A DNA stretch of 64,000 nucleotides from Pseudomonadota bacterium. Its GTDB lineage: Bacteria; Myxococcota_A; UBA796; SXON01. The notes under the pieces are model-generated. The model was not told the origin of the DNA and did no database searches. It was given only the letters and a program-made list of their open reading frames with translations. Below, in pieces: positions 17,944 through 28,229 of the stretch (the stretch's first letter is position 1; each line of letters begins with the position of its first letter). Location of the stretch: contig JAUXQH010000095.1 of assembly GCA_030685065.1 (NCBI GenBank), forward strand, positions 62,001 to 126,000. The letters are read 5' to 3'. A program made the translations under genes and the position numbers.

Positions 17944-18282
17944 CTACGGAGGCGCGTCCACCAGGAAGAGACGGGCGTCCACGCAGTACGTCTGGTTGCC
18001 GTTGTAGTCGGCGAGCTGCGCGGTGAGGGCGCCAGCGAGGGTGCCACCGTCGTATACGTCCTCGTCGAAGCGGAGGATGCAGGACGAGTTCGCGAAGTCG
18101 GAGCTCGCGGCCCCCACGGCGCCCGCGTTCACGAAGAACCGTTCGGGGTGGTCGAGGGTGCAGGTGTAGGTGCCCGCCGCGAGGCGCTCGCCGATCCCGG
18201 CGGTGGCGCCGAACCCGAGGGCAGCGTACGTCGTCTCGGCGGACTGGAGATCGTCTGCCGGGCCGACGGATATCACGGCCAT
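17944..18282 (-). CDS. Hypothetical protein
   Basis: ATG 18282 gives 112 residues. The sequence has a coding-like composition (LGFGATAGIGERLAAGTYTCTLDHPERFFVN, SCILRFDEDVYDGGTLAGALTAQLADYNGNQTYCVDARLFLVD) with four Cys but no signal peptide from this start. The frame is open upstream to 18399, but that part crosses repeat copy B and looks non-coding. It may be the remnant of a longer secreted protein whose 5' end was replaced at the repeat. Function unknown. Confidence 0.4.
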   Translation of the reverse strand: MAVISVGPADDLQSAETTYAALGFGATAGIGERLAAGTYTCTLDHPERFFVNAGAVGAASSDFANSSCILRFDEDVYDGGTLAGALTAQLADYNGNQTYCVDARLFLVDAPP

Positions 18283-18290
18283 GATCCGTT

Positions 18291-18321
18291 CGGCCCGCCG
18301 TGGGGTGCATGGGGACAATGG
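18291..18321 (-). repeat. Dispersed repeat, copy B
   Basis: Matches copies A (10538) and C (30253) over CGGCCCGCC...GG-T-CATGGGGACAATGG. It lies 9 bases upstream of the ATG of the hypothetical protein (minus strand) and 75 bases beyond the 3' end of the sigma-54 activator gene. The minus-strand frame reads HCPHAPHGGPNGSW, here without the stop seen in A and C. Confidence 0.6.
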
Positions 18322-18395
18322 ACCGAGGCGTTCGGGGCCGATGACGTTCGGGCGCCTCGAAGCCGAGGCGTGACACCGACGACGGCGGTGCTGCG

Positions 18396-19919
18396 TCATC
18401 CCCGCTCGATCTGCCCGATCCGAATTCGCAGGGCGTGCTCACCCACCCCGAGGTGTGCGGCCATCGCGGCGACGTTGTCGCCGGCGTACGCCCGGGCTTC
18501 GTCGAGCTCGGCGGCCTCGATGTCGGCGGCCCGCCGGATCCCGTGCTCCCGCATCCGGGCGCGCAGCGTGTTCCGGGACAGCCCGAGCGCCCGCGCAGCC
18601 ACCTCCACCCGGTGGTCGGCCGCCTCGAGCGCCGAGCGGAACTGCGCAGCGTCGGACACGCCTGTCCGGGGTGCCTCGTCGGCCGCGGGCTCCGGGGGCG
18701 CGCGCGTGTCGGCGCCCGCCGTGGCGGACGCCGTGTCGAGCACCGGTGGAACCCCGGCGCGCGGAAGGTCGGCACCGTGGAGTGCGATCCAGCGCGCGAC
18801 GGCCCGCAGCTCACGGGTGTTGCCCGGCCACGCGTGCCGGACACAGGCGAGGATCACGTCGGCGCCGAGCCACGGATCGCGCTCGTCGTCGCCGGCGTCG
18901 AGGAGAGCGGCGGCGGGTCCGAGTTCGTCGCGCAGGAAGTGGAGCAGCTGTAGCGGCACGTCCTCCCGGCGCGCTCGCAGCGGCGGGATGTCGACCCGCA
19001 GCGCGCCGAGCCGATGCATCAGCGCGGAGCGGAACTGCCCCTCGGAGGCCAGCCGCTCGAGCGGGGCGTCGGTCGCCGAGAGCACGCGCAGATCGAGCTT
19101 GCGCACGGTCCCACCCACGGGCTGCGCTTCTCCCGTCTCGAGCGCGCGCAGCAGCATCGACTGGACCTCGACGGGCATCTCGCCGATCTCGTCAAGGAAG
19201 AGGGTGCCGCCCTCGGCCTCCCCGAAGTAGCCGGCGTGGGCGCCGACCGAGCCGGTGAAGGCGCCGCGGGCGTGCCCGAAGAGCTGGCTGGGCGCGGTCG
19301 TGGCCGGGATCGCGGCGCAGTTGACGGCGACGAACGGGCCGCGGGCACGCCGGCTGACCTGGTGGAGCGCCGCCGCGACGCGCTCCTTCCCCACGCCGGT
19401 CTCCCCCCGCAGGAGCACCGGGTGCTCCGACGGGCCCACCCGCCCGATCGCCTCGCGTACGGCCTGCAGCCCGGGGCTCACGCCCACGAGGCCGAGCCCG
19501 TCGGGAGCCGCGCAGGCCTCTCCCGCGCGGAGGAGCACCACGACGCGGCGCGAGAGCTCGATCACGACGCCGCCGTGGAGCCGGGCCGCGTCGAGCGCGT
19601 GCTCCCCCGCCGGGCGCCCATCGACCACGAGCGGCCGTTCCCCACCCGCACGAAGCGTCACGCGCGCGCCGTCCCGCAGGACGAGCACTGGCTGCCGCGA
19701 CACGTGCCGCGACTCGAGGGGGCGCGGCTGCTCCCCCGCGCGGCTGAAGAGCGGGAACTTGCGATGGATGGAGGGCTCGGGCGCGTCCTGTTCGAGGACA
19801 GCCTGCTCCCCGACTCGGCGGAGCTCCGGGTGGGCGAGCACCGTGAGGACCAGGTCCACGACGGCGCGCGGGCGCTCGGCCGCCGAGTCGCCGTCCAGGG
19901 TGCGTGAGTGATCGTTCAT
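18396..19919 (-). CDS. FHA-domain sigma-54-dependent activator
   Basis: The start is ATG 19919; the frame is open upstream, but that part is Arg/Pro-rich and unlike the family. 507 residues. Residues 15-125 resemble the degenerate N-terminal FHA domain common in myxobacterial activators (VDLVLTVLAHPELRRVGE, SRHVSRQPVLVLRDGARVTL, VVIELSRRVVVLLR). Residues 140-370 are the AAA+ core: GETGVGKE near 172, GAFTGS near 219 (Ser replaces the usual Ala of the sigma-54 contact loop), GGTLFLDEIGE Walker B, and RHAWPGNTRELRA. The C-terminus carries two Fis-type helix-turn-helix segments in a row, near 421-460 and 473-505. It lies divergent to an operon with a sigma-54 promoter and paired palindromes, which it probably controls. 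Confidence 0.8.
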   Translation of the reverse strand: MNDHSRTLDGDSAAERPRAVVDLVLTVLAHPELRRVGEQAVLEQDAPEPSIHRKFPLFSRAGEQPRPLESRHVSRQPVLVLRDGARVTLRAGGERPLVVDGRPAGEHALDAARLHGGVVIELSRRVVVLLRAGEACAAPDGLGLVGVSPGLQAVREAIGRVGPSEHPVLLRGETGVGKERVAAALHQVSRRARGPFVAVNCAAIPATTAPSQLFGHARGAFTGSVGAHAGYFGEAEGGTLFLDEIGEMPVEVQSMLLRALETGEAQPVGGTVRKLDLRVLSATDAPLERLASEGQFRSALMHRLGALRVDIPPLRARREDVPLQLLHFLRDELGPAAALLDAGDDERDPWLGADVILACVRHAWPGNTRELRAVARWIALHGADLPRAGVPPVLDTASATAGADTRAPPEPAADEAPRTGVSDAAQFRSALEAADHRVEVAARALGLSRNTLRARMREHGIRRAADIEAAELDEARAYAGDNVAAMAAHLGVGEHALRIRIGQIERG

Positions 19920-20083
19920 CGGTGCGTCGTCCCGGAGGACGATAGCCCGACGAACGGGCGCGTGGACTCGTCGTTCGGAGCCGGACACGTTCGCCTCGGA
20001 GGGAGCGCGGCCCACCGAAGCAAGGGGCGTGCCGACGGCGCGCGGCGGGCGGCGGCGCCGAAACCACCGGAGGCGCACCATCC

Positions 20084-20102
20084 GACCGGTCACTGACCGG
20101 TC
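20084..20102. promoter_or_regulatory. Paired GACCGGTC palindromes (likely activator site 1)
   Basis: GACCGGTC at 20084-20091 and again at 20095-20102, centres 11 bp apart (one helical turn). They lie in the gap between the sigma-54 activator gene and the divergent operon, about 53 bp upstream of the -24 element at 20155. The same doubled palindrome occurs at 28114, also upstream of a sigma-54 promoter. Binding by the activator encoded next door is inferred. Confidence 0.65.
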
Positions 20103-20154
20103 GATGACGCCCCTCGCCGACCAGATCTGCCACGTTTGCGCGCGGGATCACGGC

Positions 20155-20170
20155 CGGCACGGGTCGTGCA
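20155..20170 (+). promoter_or_regulatory. Sigma-54-type promoter (-24/-12), operon 20199-24040
   Basis: CGGCACGGGTCGTGCA keeps the invariant GG (20156-20157) and GC (20168-20169) with the required 10 bases between them. It matches the TGGCAC-N5-TTGC consensus at all but two positions. A start near 20181 leaves a leader of roughly 18 bases before GTG 20199, with CTGGAG as the likely ribosome site. Confidence 0.55.
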
Positions 20171-20198
20171 GAGCCCAGGGTCCGAGCTGGAGACTCAC

Positions 20199-21457
<1,259 letters not shown>

Positions 21458-21461
<4 letters not shown>

Positions 21462-23377
21462 TCCTCGCCCTCACCGCCGCCGCCTTCGCCGGCGATACGT
21501 TCGACGCCCACGGGTTCCACCTCGTCGCGTTCACCGACGACCCGAGCGGGGCGCTGCAGCTCTCCCTTCCGACGAAGCTCAACCCGGGCTCGTTCTACCT
21601 GGGCGTCCTCGGCGAGTACGCCGAGGCCCCGCTCGTGCGGGTGAACGCGGACGGCTCGGTGGACGAGATGCTCGACGGGGTGGTCGCGCTCAACCTGTCC
21701 GGGGGCTGGGCGCCGCTGTCACGCCTCCGCCTCGACGTGAGCGCACCCGTGTTCGTGACCTCCACGGGCCCGAACGGCCCCAACGGCTTCGCCATGGGCG
21801 ACGTACGCCTGGCCGCCAACGTCGTGATCCTGGACGGTACGTTCGGGCTCGGCGTCGTCCCCTTCGTGGACCTGCCGAGCGGTCGCGACGACGCCTGGCT
21901 CGGCCAGTCCACCGTGAGCGGCGGCGGGCTCGTGGCGGCGCGGGTCGGCGCTGGCAAGGTGCACGTGGGCGCCTCCGTGGGTACCTGGTTCCAACCGGAC
22001 GTGGCGCTCGAGAACCTGACCGGCGCCGACCGGCTCCTCCTCGGCGCGCAGGCGGGCGTCCGGATCACGGACAGCCTCGCGGTGAACACGGAGCTCCGGT
22101 CCGAGGTGCCGTTCGCCCCCAACGCGGTGGCGGGCACGGAGACCCCGACGGAGATCCTGCTCTACGGGCGCAACCGCTTCGACAACGGCGCCCACGCGCT
22201 CCTCGGCGGCGCGGTGGCGGTGTCCCCCGGCGCGTCCGCGGCGTTCTTCCGCGTCTTCATCGGAGGCGGCTTCGGCGCCACGGCCAAGAAGCCCCCCGTC
22301 GACACCGACGGCGACGGCTTCTTCGATCCCGTCGACGGCTGCCCGGCCGAGGCGGAGACCGTCAACACGTTCAAGGACACCGACGGGTGCCCCGATCGCC
22401 TCGGCGAGCTCGCGATCGACGTGTACCACAAGGGGAAGCCGGTCGACGGCGCCGCCCTGAAGGTGGCGGGCTCCAGGCCGCTCGAGGGCAGGAGCGTCCT
22501 CGATCCCATCCTGCACGGCGAGCTCATGCCCGGCGACGTGTACGTCGGGTCGGCGGAGCTCGGCTGCCTCGCCGGCAAGGCTGAGGCCACCGTGCCGGAG
22601 GGCCGGGCCCCGCTCCGGATCGAGCTCGTCCCGGACCTCTCCGCCGTGGTGCGCGTCGAGGTCTACGACGCCCAGGACAAGCCGCTCCCCAACGCGGTCG
22701 TCACCTGGGAGCGCGAGACCACGGGCTGTGTGTCGATCGAGCCCACCCGGTTCAAGGACACACACACCGGTCGTGTGTCCGCGGGCATCGGCTCCCACAC
22801 GTTGTTCGTGACCGTCGACGGGTACAACATCCACGCCGAGTCGGTCGCGCTCGAGAAGGGCGACGACAAGCTCGTCGTCGTCAAGCTCGCGCCCACCAAG
22901 GTGCGTGTCACCCGCGAGAAGATCGAGATCCTCGACAAGGTGTACTTCGAGTTCGACGGCGACAAGATCGACCCCCGCTCGGGGGCGCTCCTGGACGAGG
23001 TTGCCAACACCCTCCGCAACCACCCCGAGGTGCTCCTCGTCGAGGTCGGTGGCCACACCGACTCCAAGGGGAACGACAAGTACAACGTCGACCTGTCCCA
23101 ACGTCGTGTCAACAGCGTGCGGAGCTACCTCGTCGGCAAAGGTGTGCCCGAAGGGCGCCTCGTGGCCAAGGGGTACGGCGAGACGAAGCCAATCGCCAAC
23201 AACAAGACCGCCGCCGGCCGCGCCGAGAACCGGCGCGTCGAGTTCAACATCCTCCAGAACGCCGAGGGCGCCGCCGAGGAGGTGAAGACCATCGACTCCG
23301 CGACGCAGCAGGACAAGGACAAGGCCGGGGTCAAGGAAGAGAACCGCCCGGATGCGTCGAAGATCGACAAAGACTGA
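21458..23377 (+). CDS. OmpA-family protein with beta-barrel, TSP3 repeat and peptidoglycan-binding domain
   Basis: 639 residues; the ATG overlaps the previous stop (ATGA). Short signal peptide MILALTAAAFAG. Residues 15-270 are a beta-barrel-like domain (PLVRVNADGSVDEMLDG..., FGLGVVPFVDLPSG). Residues 280-310 are a TSP3-like pair (DTDGDGFFDPVDGCP, FKDTDGCPD). Residues 320-480 are Ig/carboxypeptidase-regulatory-like. Residues 490-600 are the OmpA C-terminal domain (KVYFEFDGDKIDPRSGALLDEVA, VEVGGHTDSKGNDKYNVDLSQRRVNSVRSYL, GYGETKPIANNKTAAGRAENRRVEF), which binds diaminopimelate in peptidoglycan. A charged tail ends the protein. It links the outer membrane to the wall, probably together with the neighbouring surface protein. 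Confidence 0.8.
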
Positions 23378-23407
23378 ACCCTCACCACTCACCCAAGGAA
23401 CCTACCC

Positions 23408-24040
23408 ATGACGCATCGTCTCCCTCTCCTCCTCCTCGCCGCTGTCACCGCCGGGGGGTGCGCCCCCCCTGAAATGCGGTCCGCTCAGGTTGTCTGCGAC
23501 GAGGAGTCGGCCGTGCTCGAGGCGGTCGCCGAGTCCACCGACGCAACCGCGGTCAGCTTCCGTGTCACCGATCCCGCCGACGGCGGGCTGCTCCTGGCCG
23601 GCCCCTACAGCGGCACGGCAGGGGCGGTCACGGCCGAAGAACTCCAGTCCTGGACGTTCGACGCGCTCGCCACCGACACCCTGGGCGTGGACTGTGACGG
23701 TGTCGCGGCCTTCGACTACGTCTTCGAGGCGACCGACGGATACCGTGCGGACACGATGAACGCCACCTTCGAGTTGAAGTCCGACGTCGTCGGGGATTCC
23801 GCCACCGGCTCGGAGCTCTACATCGCCACCTGCGCCACGTGCCACCGCTCCGACGGCGTCGGTGGCCTCGACATCGGCGGCACCCCGTCGGCGGACCTGA
23901 GTGTGCGTGTGCCCGCGCTCGACGACGAGGCGCTCACGACGGTCATCTCGGACGGGTTCGGCACCGCCATGCCCAGCCAGTACACCGGCACCCAGGACAT
24001 CGCGGACGTGATCGCCTTCCTGCGTCTCTCGTTCCCCTGA
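23408..24040 (+). CDS. c-type cytochrome lipoprotein
   Basis: 210 residues. MTHRLPLLLLAAVTAGGC is a lipoprotein signal peptide with lipobox TAGGC; the AAGGA ribosome site lies 9 bases upstream of ATG. Residues 20-125 are a beta-sandwich of unknown role. Residues 130-210 are a small cytochrome c (GSELYIATCATCHRSDGVGG haem motif CATCH; late Met ligand candidate in GTAMPSQYTG; ends DIADVIAFLRLSFP). Third gene of the sigma-54-type operon, 30 bases after the OmpA-like gene. Electron transfer at the outer surface or periplasm is inferred. Confidence 0.75.
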   Translation: MTHRLPLLLLAAVTAGGCAPPEMRSAQVVCDEESAVLEAVAESTDATAVSFRVTDPADGGLLLAGPYSGTAGAVTAEELQSWTFDALATDTLGVDCDGVAAFDYVFEATDGYRADTMNATFELKSDVVGDSATGSELYIATCATCHRSDGVGGLDIGGTPSADLSVRVPALDDEALTTVISDGFGTAMPSQYTGTQDIADVIAFLRLSFP

Positions 24041-24113
24041 TCGCCCAGGATTCCGCAGGGGGCGGGTGGAGCGCCTCGACCCGGCGCGCCGGGGAGGCGT
24101 ATGCTTCGCCACC

Positions 24114-27100
24114 GTGCCCCCTGCCGCCCGCCCCCGCTCGTGTTCGACGCCCCAACTCGGGGCCGGCGGGCCCCTCCGCTGCGCGTCTTGCCGCGCGACG
24201 GTGCGCGCGGGGCCCGGACCCGAACGTCTCTACTATTGTCCTGGTTCGACCTCGGGGGGGCAGGACACCTTCGACTCGGACGAGGGCGTGGCCGCGCCGT
24301 CGGGCCCGGCGGTCATCCCGCGGTACACGCTGCAGGAGGAGCTGGGCCGGGGTGGGTTCTCGGTGGTCTACCGGGCGTTCGACCAGGAGCTCCACCGCGA
24401 GGTCGCCCTCAAGCTCGTGGGGCACGGCGCCTCCTTTGCGCGCGACGCCCGGTTCCTGCGCGAAGCGCGGGCGCTCGCGGCGCTCGACGAGCCGGGCGTC
24501 GTGCCCGTGCTGGACGCGGGGCGGTCGGAGGCGGGGTTCGCCTGGCTCGTCATGGGGCTCGTCCGCGGCCCGACGCTCGACCGGGTGATCCAGGACGGCG
24601 GGGCCCTCCCCGCCGACGAGGCCGTTCGCATCGTCGGGATCGTGGCGCGCACGCTCGCCCGGCTCCACGCCCGGGGTCTGCGCCACCGGGACGTCAAGCC
24701 CAGCAACATCCTGATGACCCCGGACGGAGCGCCGCTCGTCTCGGACTTCGGGCTGGCCCTCGACGTCCGCGAGTCCGCGCGGCTCACGCGGGACGGCCGG
24801 CACCCGGGCACCCCGGCCTACATGGCCCCGGAGCTCTTCGACGCGGCGGACGAGCCCGACTGGGTCCGCGCCGACGTCTACGCCCTCGGGATGGTGCTCG
24901 CCGAGCTGCTCCTCGGCGAGCGGCCGACCGGCCGGACGGGCGGCCGCACGCCCGCGGGGAGCGTGTGGCTCGATCGACTCGACGGGCACGTGCCGACAGA
25001 CCTGGCCGCGACGTGTCGGGCCGCCGCGCACCCGGACCCCCGCGAGCGCTATCCGGACGCGGCTGCCTTCGCCGACGACCTCGAGCGCTACGCCGCCCGA
25101 CGCCCCGTGCGCGCGCACCGGGCCGGCTGGGTGCATCGGGCCGGCCTCGCGATGGCCCGGGGGGGCTCCCGCGGCCGGTCCGCCCGGGCGCTGGGGATCT
25201 TCGCGGTCGCCCTGCTCCTGGGGGGCGCGATCCAGGCGCTGAACCGGCGGGTGGTAACGGCCCGCGAGGCGAAGGCCGCCGAGCGGCTCGTCGGCGTGCA
25301 GGAGCGGCGGGCCCGGAGCCTCGCCGAGGGCCGCCCCGACGAGGCGGAGGCCATCTTTCAGGCGTTCGCTGCGCTGGCCGAGCACCAGGGCACGACCGCC
25401 CTGAGCAAGGCCTGGCTCGATCGCGGCCGTGAGCTCGCCGCGGCGTCGCCAGACGCGGCCGCGCCCGCCTTCGCGCGGGCGTTCGAAAGCGCGCGGTCCC
25501 CCGACGGGCGAGCGACCGCCGCGCGCGAGCTGGAGGAAGTGCTCAGCCACGCCGGCCGCTGGGAGGCTCTCCGGGTGCTCAGCGACGAGGTGGCCGCGGA
25601 TCCGGCGCTGAACACCGCCGTCCGCCCCGGGCTCCGCGCCGAGCTCGAGCTCCAGGAGCTCCGGATCGAGGAAGCCCTCGCGCACCTCGGTCCCGACGAT
25701 CCCCGTCGTGGCTTCCTCGAGGCGGCTCGGATGGCCCGCCGCGAGAGCGGCCCGCTCCCTTCGTCCGCTCTCCCCTGCGACACGGTCGACCTCCTCGCAC
25801 GGACCCCGCTGGGGGCGATGGTGGCGGCCTCGACGCGCGGGTACGACCGCTCGCTCGTCTGGATCGACCCCGCGACGTGCGCGCGCGCGCCGCTCGACCC
25901 GGGCACGGACGCGCTGGACTCGTGGACCCAGGCGCTGGCCGCGGCCGACCTCGACGGGGACGGGCGCGACGAGCTCGTGCTCGGCCTGGGCCCACCCCTG
26001 GCGTACGGGCTCCGCGTGCTCGCGCCGGACGCGTCCGCCCCCGTCCGGCTCGCGCTCCAACGCCTCGGGAACGTCGCGCACGTCGCGCGCCTGCGGTTCG
26101 CGGGCGGCCCCGACGGCGTCGCCGCGGTCACGTCGGCGCGGCACCCGAGCCGGTACGTCTTCCCGGAGGGCTGGCCGGCCCCCGCCGTCCACATCCTCCG
26201 ATGGGAGGGCGAGCGGTTCCGGGAGGCGGCGCGCATCGCCTTGCCGGTCGTCGACGGCGCGACGTGGGACCCCGATCGGATGGCCGTCGCGGACGTCGAC
26301 GGTGACGGCGACGAGGACATCGTCGTGCGCCTGTCCGCCGTCGTGGGCGCGCGCGGTCGAGACGCGACGCTGGTCCTGATCCACCACGACGACGGCTTTC
26401 ACCCGCTCACGCTCGGCGGGTTCGCGTTCACGGAGGTCGACCCGAGTTCCGGTGCGGCAGCGCGGCTCCGGGGCATCATCGACGGCGTGACGTGGACGCT
26501 GGGCGTCGGGGACGGACCGCCGCCCACGTCGGCGCGTGCGCCGATCGCGGGCCTCCCGGCGCTCCGCGCGGGCGACCCCGCGTGGAACACCGCGGCCCTC
26601 CTCGCTCGCCTCGGGTTCGCGCGCGAGGCGGCGGACGATCTCGCGCGCTTCGGACGCACGCTCTCGGGGGACGAGGGGGCGCGCGCGTGGGCCGCCGCTG
26701 CGACGCTCCGGCGCGCCCAAGCGGATCGCGCCGGTGCCGCGGACGCGTGGCGCGAGGCCGCCCGCCTGGGTCATCCCGGGGCCTGGGCGCTGGCCGCCGA
26801 GGACTACGACGCGGTGCTCCTGACCGCCGAGGCCGCGAGCGCCGCCCGCGAGGCGACGACCGAGGCGACGGCGACGGCGACGGCGGATTGGCTCACGGCG
26901 GTGAGCGCCGACGTCCCTGCGCAGGTCGCCCTCGGCGCGCCGCTCGGCCCGAGCTGGACGCTGCGGGAGCCCTTCGCGCGCGCCGCCCTCGACGACGCTC
27001 TCGCGCTCGAGGCCGCCGCGGGCGTCGGCCCGCTGGCCCGCCTCGCGCTCCGACGCATCCCGGGCCGCCTCGCGATGGAGGTCCGCGCGACCGTCGAGGC

Positions 27101-28025
27101 GCAGGAGTGGGGACACCGCATCGCGTTCCGCCTCGGCCCCGCGGACCACGCCGAGCGCGTGGTCGTCTTCGTCCAGGTGAGCGGCGGCGGCGGCCACCTC
27201 ACGCGGGACGTAGGCTTCGGCGAGCAGCCCGTCGTGCTGGTGCCTGACGACGATCCCACCTCGCGGGCGCACGAGGTGCGGCTCGCCGTGGCCGAGGCGC
27301 GCGACCGGGCCGGCTGGCTCCTCGACGTCCGGTTGGACGGACGTCACGCGGGCTCCGCTCGGTTCCCGGCGCCGCCCTGGCCCGATGCCGCGGACTGGGT
27401 GCTCGAGATCGCCGCGCCGAGCCGCGGCGTCGACGGCCCCTACGCGCGGGTCCGGGTGGACGGACTCGCGCTCGGCGGCCTCGCCCCCGGCGGTCGGCCC
27501 GCTCCGTTCGGGCCCTCCGATGACGCCGAGGCTCGCGCCGTGCTCGTCTCCGAGCTCCGGCGCGACCCCACCGCTGCCAGCGCCCGGCTCGCGCGCGAGC
27601 GCGGCGTGGGGCGGACCGTCGAGCTTCTCGACGAGGCCTTCGCCGCGCTCGTCTCCACGGCGCCGCGGGACCGCGTTCGGGACGCGCTCGGGGACCGCCT
27701 CCCCATCCTCGACGATCCCCGGGCCGCCGCGAGCCGGCCGCTCCTGACTGCGTGGCACGGGCAGGCGCTGCTCCAGGCGGGGCAGGTCGAGGAGGCGGCG
27801 ATCAGCCTGGCCCGCGCGGTCGATGCCGCCGGTAACTCCGGCGAGGCCTGCGTGGTCGCCCGGGTGGGGCTCGCCCTGGTCGCGGGGGCCCTTGGGGCGG
27901 ACCCGACCGCGCACGTGCAAGAGGCGCGCGCATGCGGGCCTCACCCGGACGTGGCGGACACCTGGATGCGGCGCTTCGGCTTTGGCGCCCTGCTCGCGGT
28001 CGGGAGCGCGGAGGAGGCGCTCTGA
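24114..28025 (+). CDS. Membrane Ser/Thr kinase with N-terminal Zn ribbon and VCBS-like sensor region
   Basis: The start is taken as GTG 24114; an in-frame start 48 bases upstream is possible. About 1303 residues. A ribbon of paired Cys (RCASCRA...YYCPGS) lies at residues 22-45. Residues 70-325 are a complete kinase: GRGGFSVVY, VALKLVG, LRHRDVKPSNILM, VSDFGLAL and GTPAYMAPEL. A single transmembrane helix lies near 359-378. The extracytoplasmic part has TPR-like helices and two FG-GAP/VCBS-type calcium motifs (DLDGDGRDELVLG near 610; DVDGDGDEDIVV near 725). A beta-rich C-terminal half follows. It sits between two transcription units that share sigma-54 promoters and palindromes, so it may feed the FHA activator at 18396. 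Confidence 0.75.
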   Translation: MPPAARPRSCSTPQLGAGGPLRCASCRATVRAGPGPERLYYCPGSTSGGQDTFDSDEGVAAPSGPAVIPRYTLQEELGRGGFSVVYRAFDQELHREVALKLVGHGASFARDARFLREARALAALDEPGVVPVLDAGRSEAGFAWLVMGLVRGPTLDRVIQDGGALPADEAVRIVGIVARTLARLHARGLRHRDVKPSNILMTPDGAPLVSDFGLALDVRESARLTRDGRHPGTPAYMAPELFDAADEPDWVRADVYALGMVLAELLLGERPTGRTGGRTPAGSVWLDRLDGHVPTDLAATCRAAAHPDPRERYPDAAAFADDLERYAARRPVRAHRAGWVHRAGLAMARGGSRGRSARALGIFAVALLLGGAIQALNRRVVTAREAKAAERLVGVQERRARSLAEGRPDEAEAIFQAFAALAEHQGTTALSKAWLDRGRELAAASPDAAAPAFARAFESARSPDGRATAARELEEVLSHAGRWEALRVLSDEVAADPALNTAVRPGLRAELELQELRIEEALAHLGPDDPRRGFLEAARMARRESGPLPSSALPCDTVDLLARTPLGAMVAASTRGYDRSLVWIDPATCARAPLDPGTDALDSWTQALAAADLDGDGRDELVLGLGPPLAYGLRVLAPDASAPVRLALQRLGNVAHVARLRFAGGPDGVAAVTSARHPSRYVFPEGWPAPAVHILRWEGERFREAARIALPVVDGATWDPDRMAVADVDGDGDEDIVVRLSAVVGARGRDATLVLIHHDDGFHPLTLGGFAFTEVDPSSGAAARLRGIIDGVTWTLGVGDGPPPTSARAPIAGLPALRAGDPAWNTAALLARLGFAREAADDLARFGRTLSGDEGARAWAAAATLRRAQADRAGAADAWREAARLGHPGAWALAAEDYDAVLLTAEAASAAREATTEATATATADWLTAVSADVPAQVALGAPLGPSWTLREPFARAALDDALALEAAAGVGPLARLALRRIPGRLAMEVRATVEAQEWGHRIAFRLGPADHAERVVVFVQVSGGGGHLTRDVGFGEQPVVLVPDDDPTSRAHEVRLAVAEARDRAGWLLDVRLDGRHAGSARFPAPPWPDAADWVLEIAAPSRGVDGPYARVRVDGLALGGLAPGGRPAPFGPSDDAEARAVLVSELRRDPTAASARLARERGVGRTVELLDEAFAALVSTAPRDRVRDALGDRLPILDDPRAAASRPLLTAWHGQALLQAGQVEEAAISLARAVDAAGNSGEACVVARVGLALVAGALGADPTAHVQEARACGPHPDVADTWMRRFGFGALLAVGSAEEAL

Positions 28026-28113
28026 CGACCGCCGATGGTCGCCTCGTGAGAGAGGTCGCGGTCGTGTCCGTCTCTCCCCGCCGCCGAGCCCTGCCGTCGC
28101 GCGGCCGAACCCC

Positions 28114-28134
28114 GACCGGTCACCCTGACCGGTC
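28114..28134. promoter_or_regulatory. Paired GACCGGTC palindromes (likely activator site 2)
   Basis: GACCGGTC at 28114-28121 and 28127-28134, centres 13 bp apart, with the last palindrome ending 49 bp before the -24 element at 28184. The arrangement copies site 1 at 20084 in sequence and in distance to the promoter; only the spacing between palindromes differs by 2 bp. Confidence 0.65.
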
Positions 28135-28183
28135 GACGGCGCCGCACCGCGCCGAAGTCCCCGATTCCCCGTTGACCACCGCC

Positions 28184-28198
28184 TGGCACGCACCTTGC
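28184..28198 (+). promoter_or_regulatory. Sigma-54 promoter (-24/-12) of the lipoprotein gene
   Basis: TGGCACGCACCTTGC is an exact fit to the TGGCAC-N5-TTGC consensus, with GG at 28185-28186 and GC at 28197-28198. Transcription would start near 28210, and the lipoprotein ATG is at 28230 with GGAGG-type ribosome sites between. Confidence 0.8.
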
Positions 28199-28229
28199 TT
28201 TGACCACGGAGGCCCCCTGGAGCGCTCCC

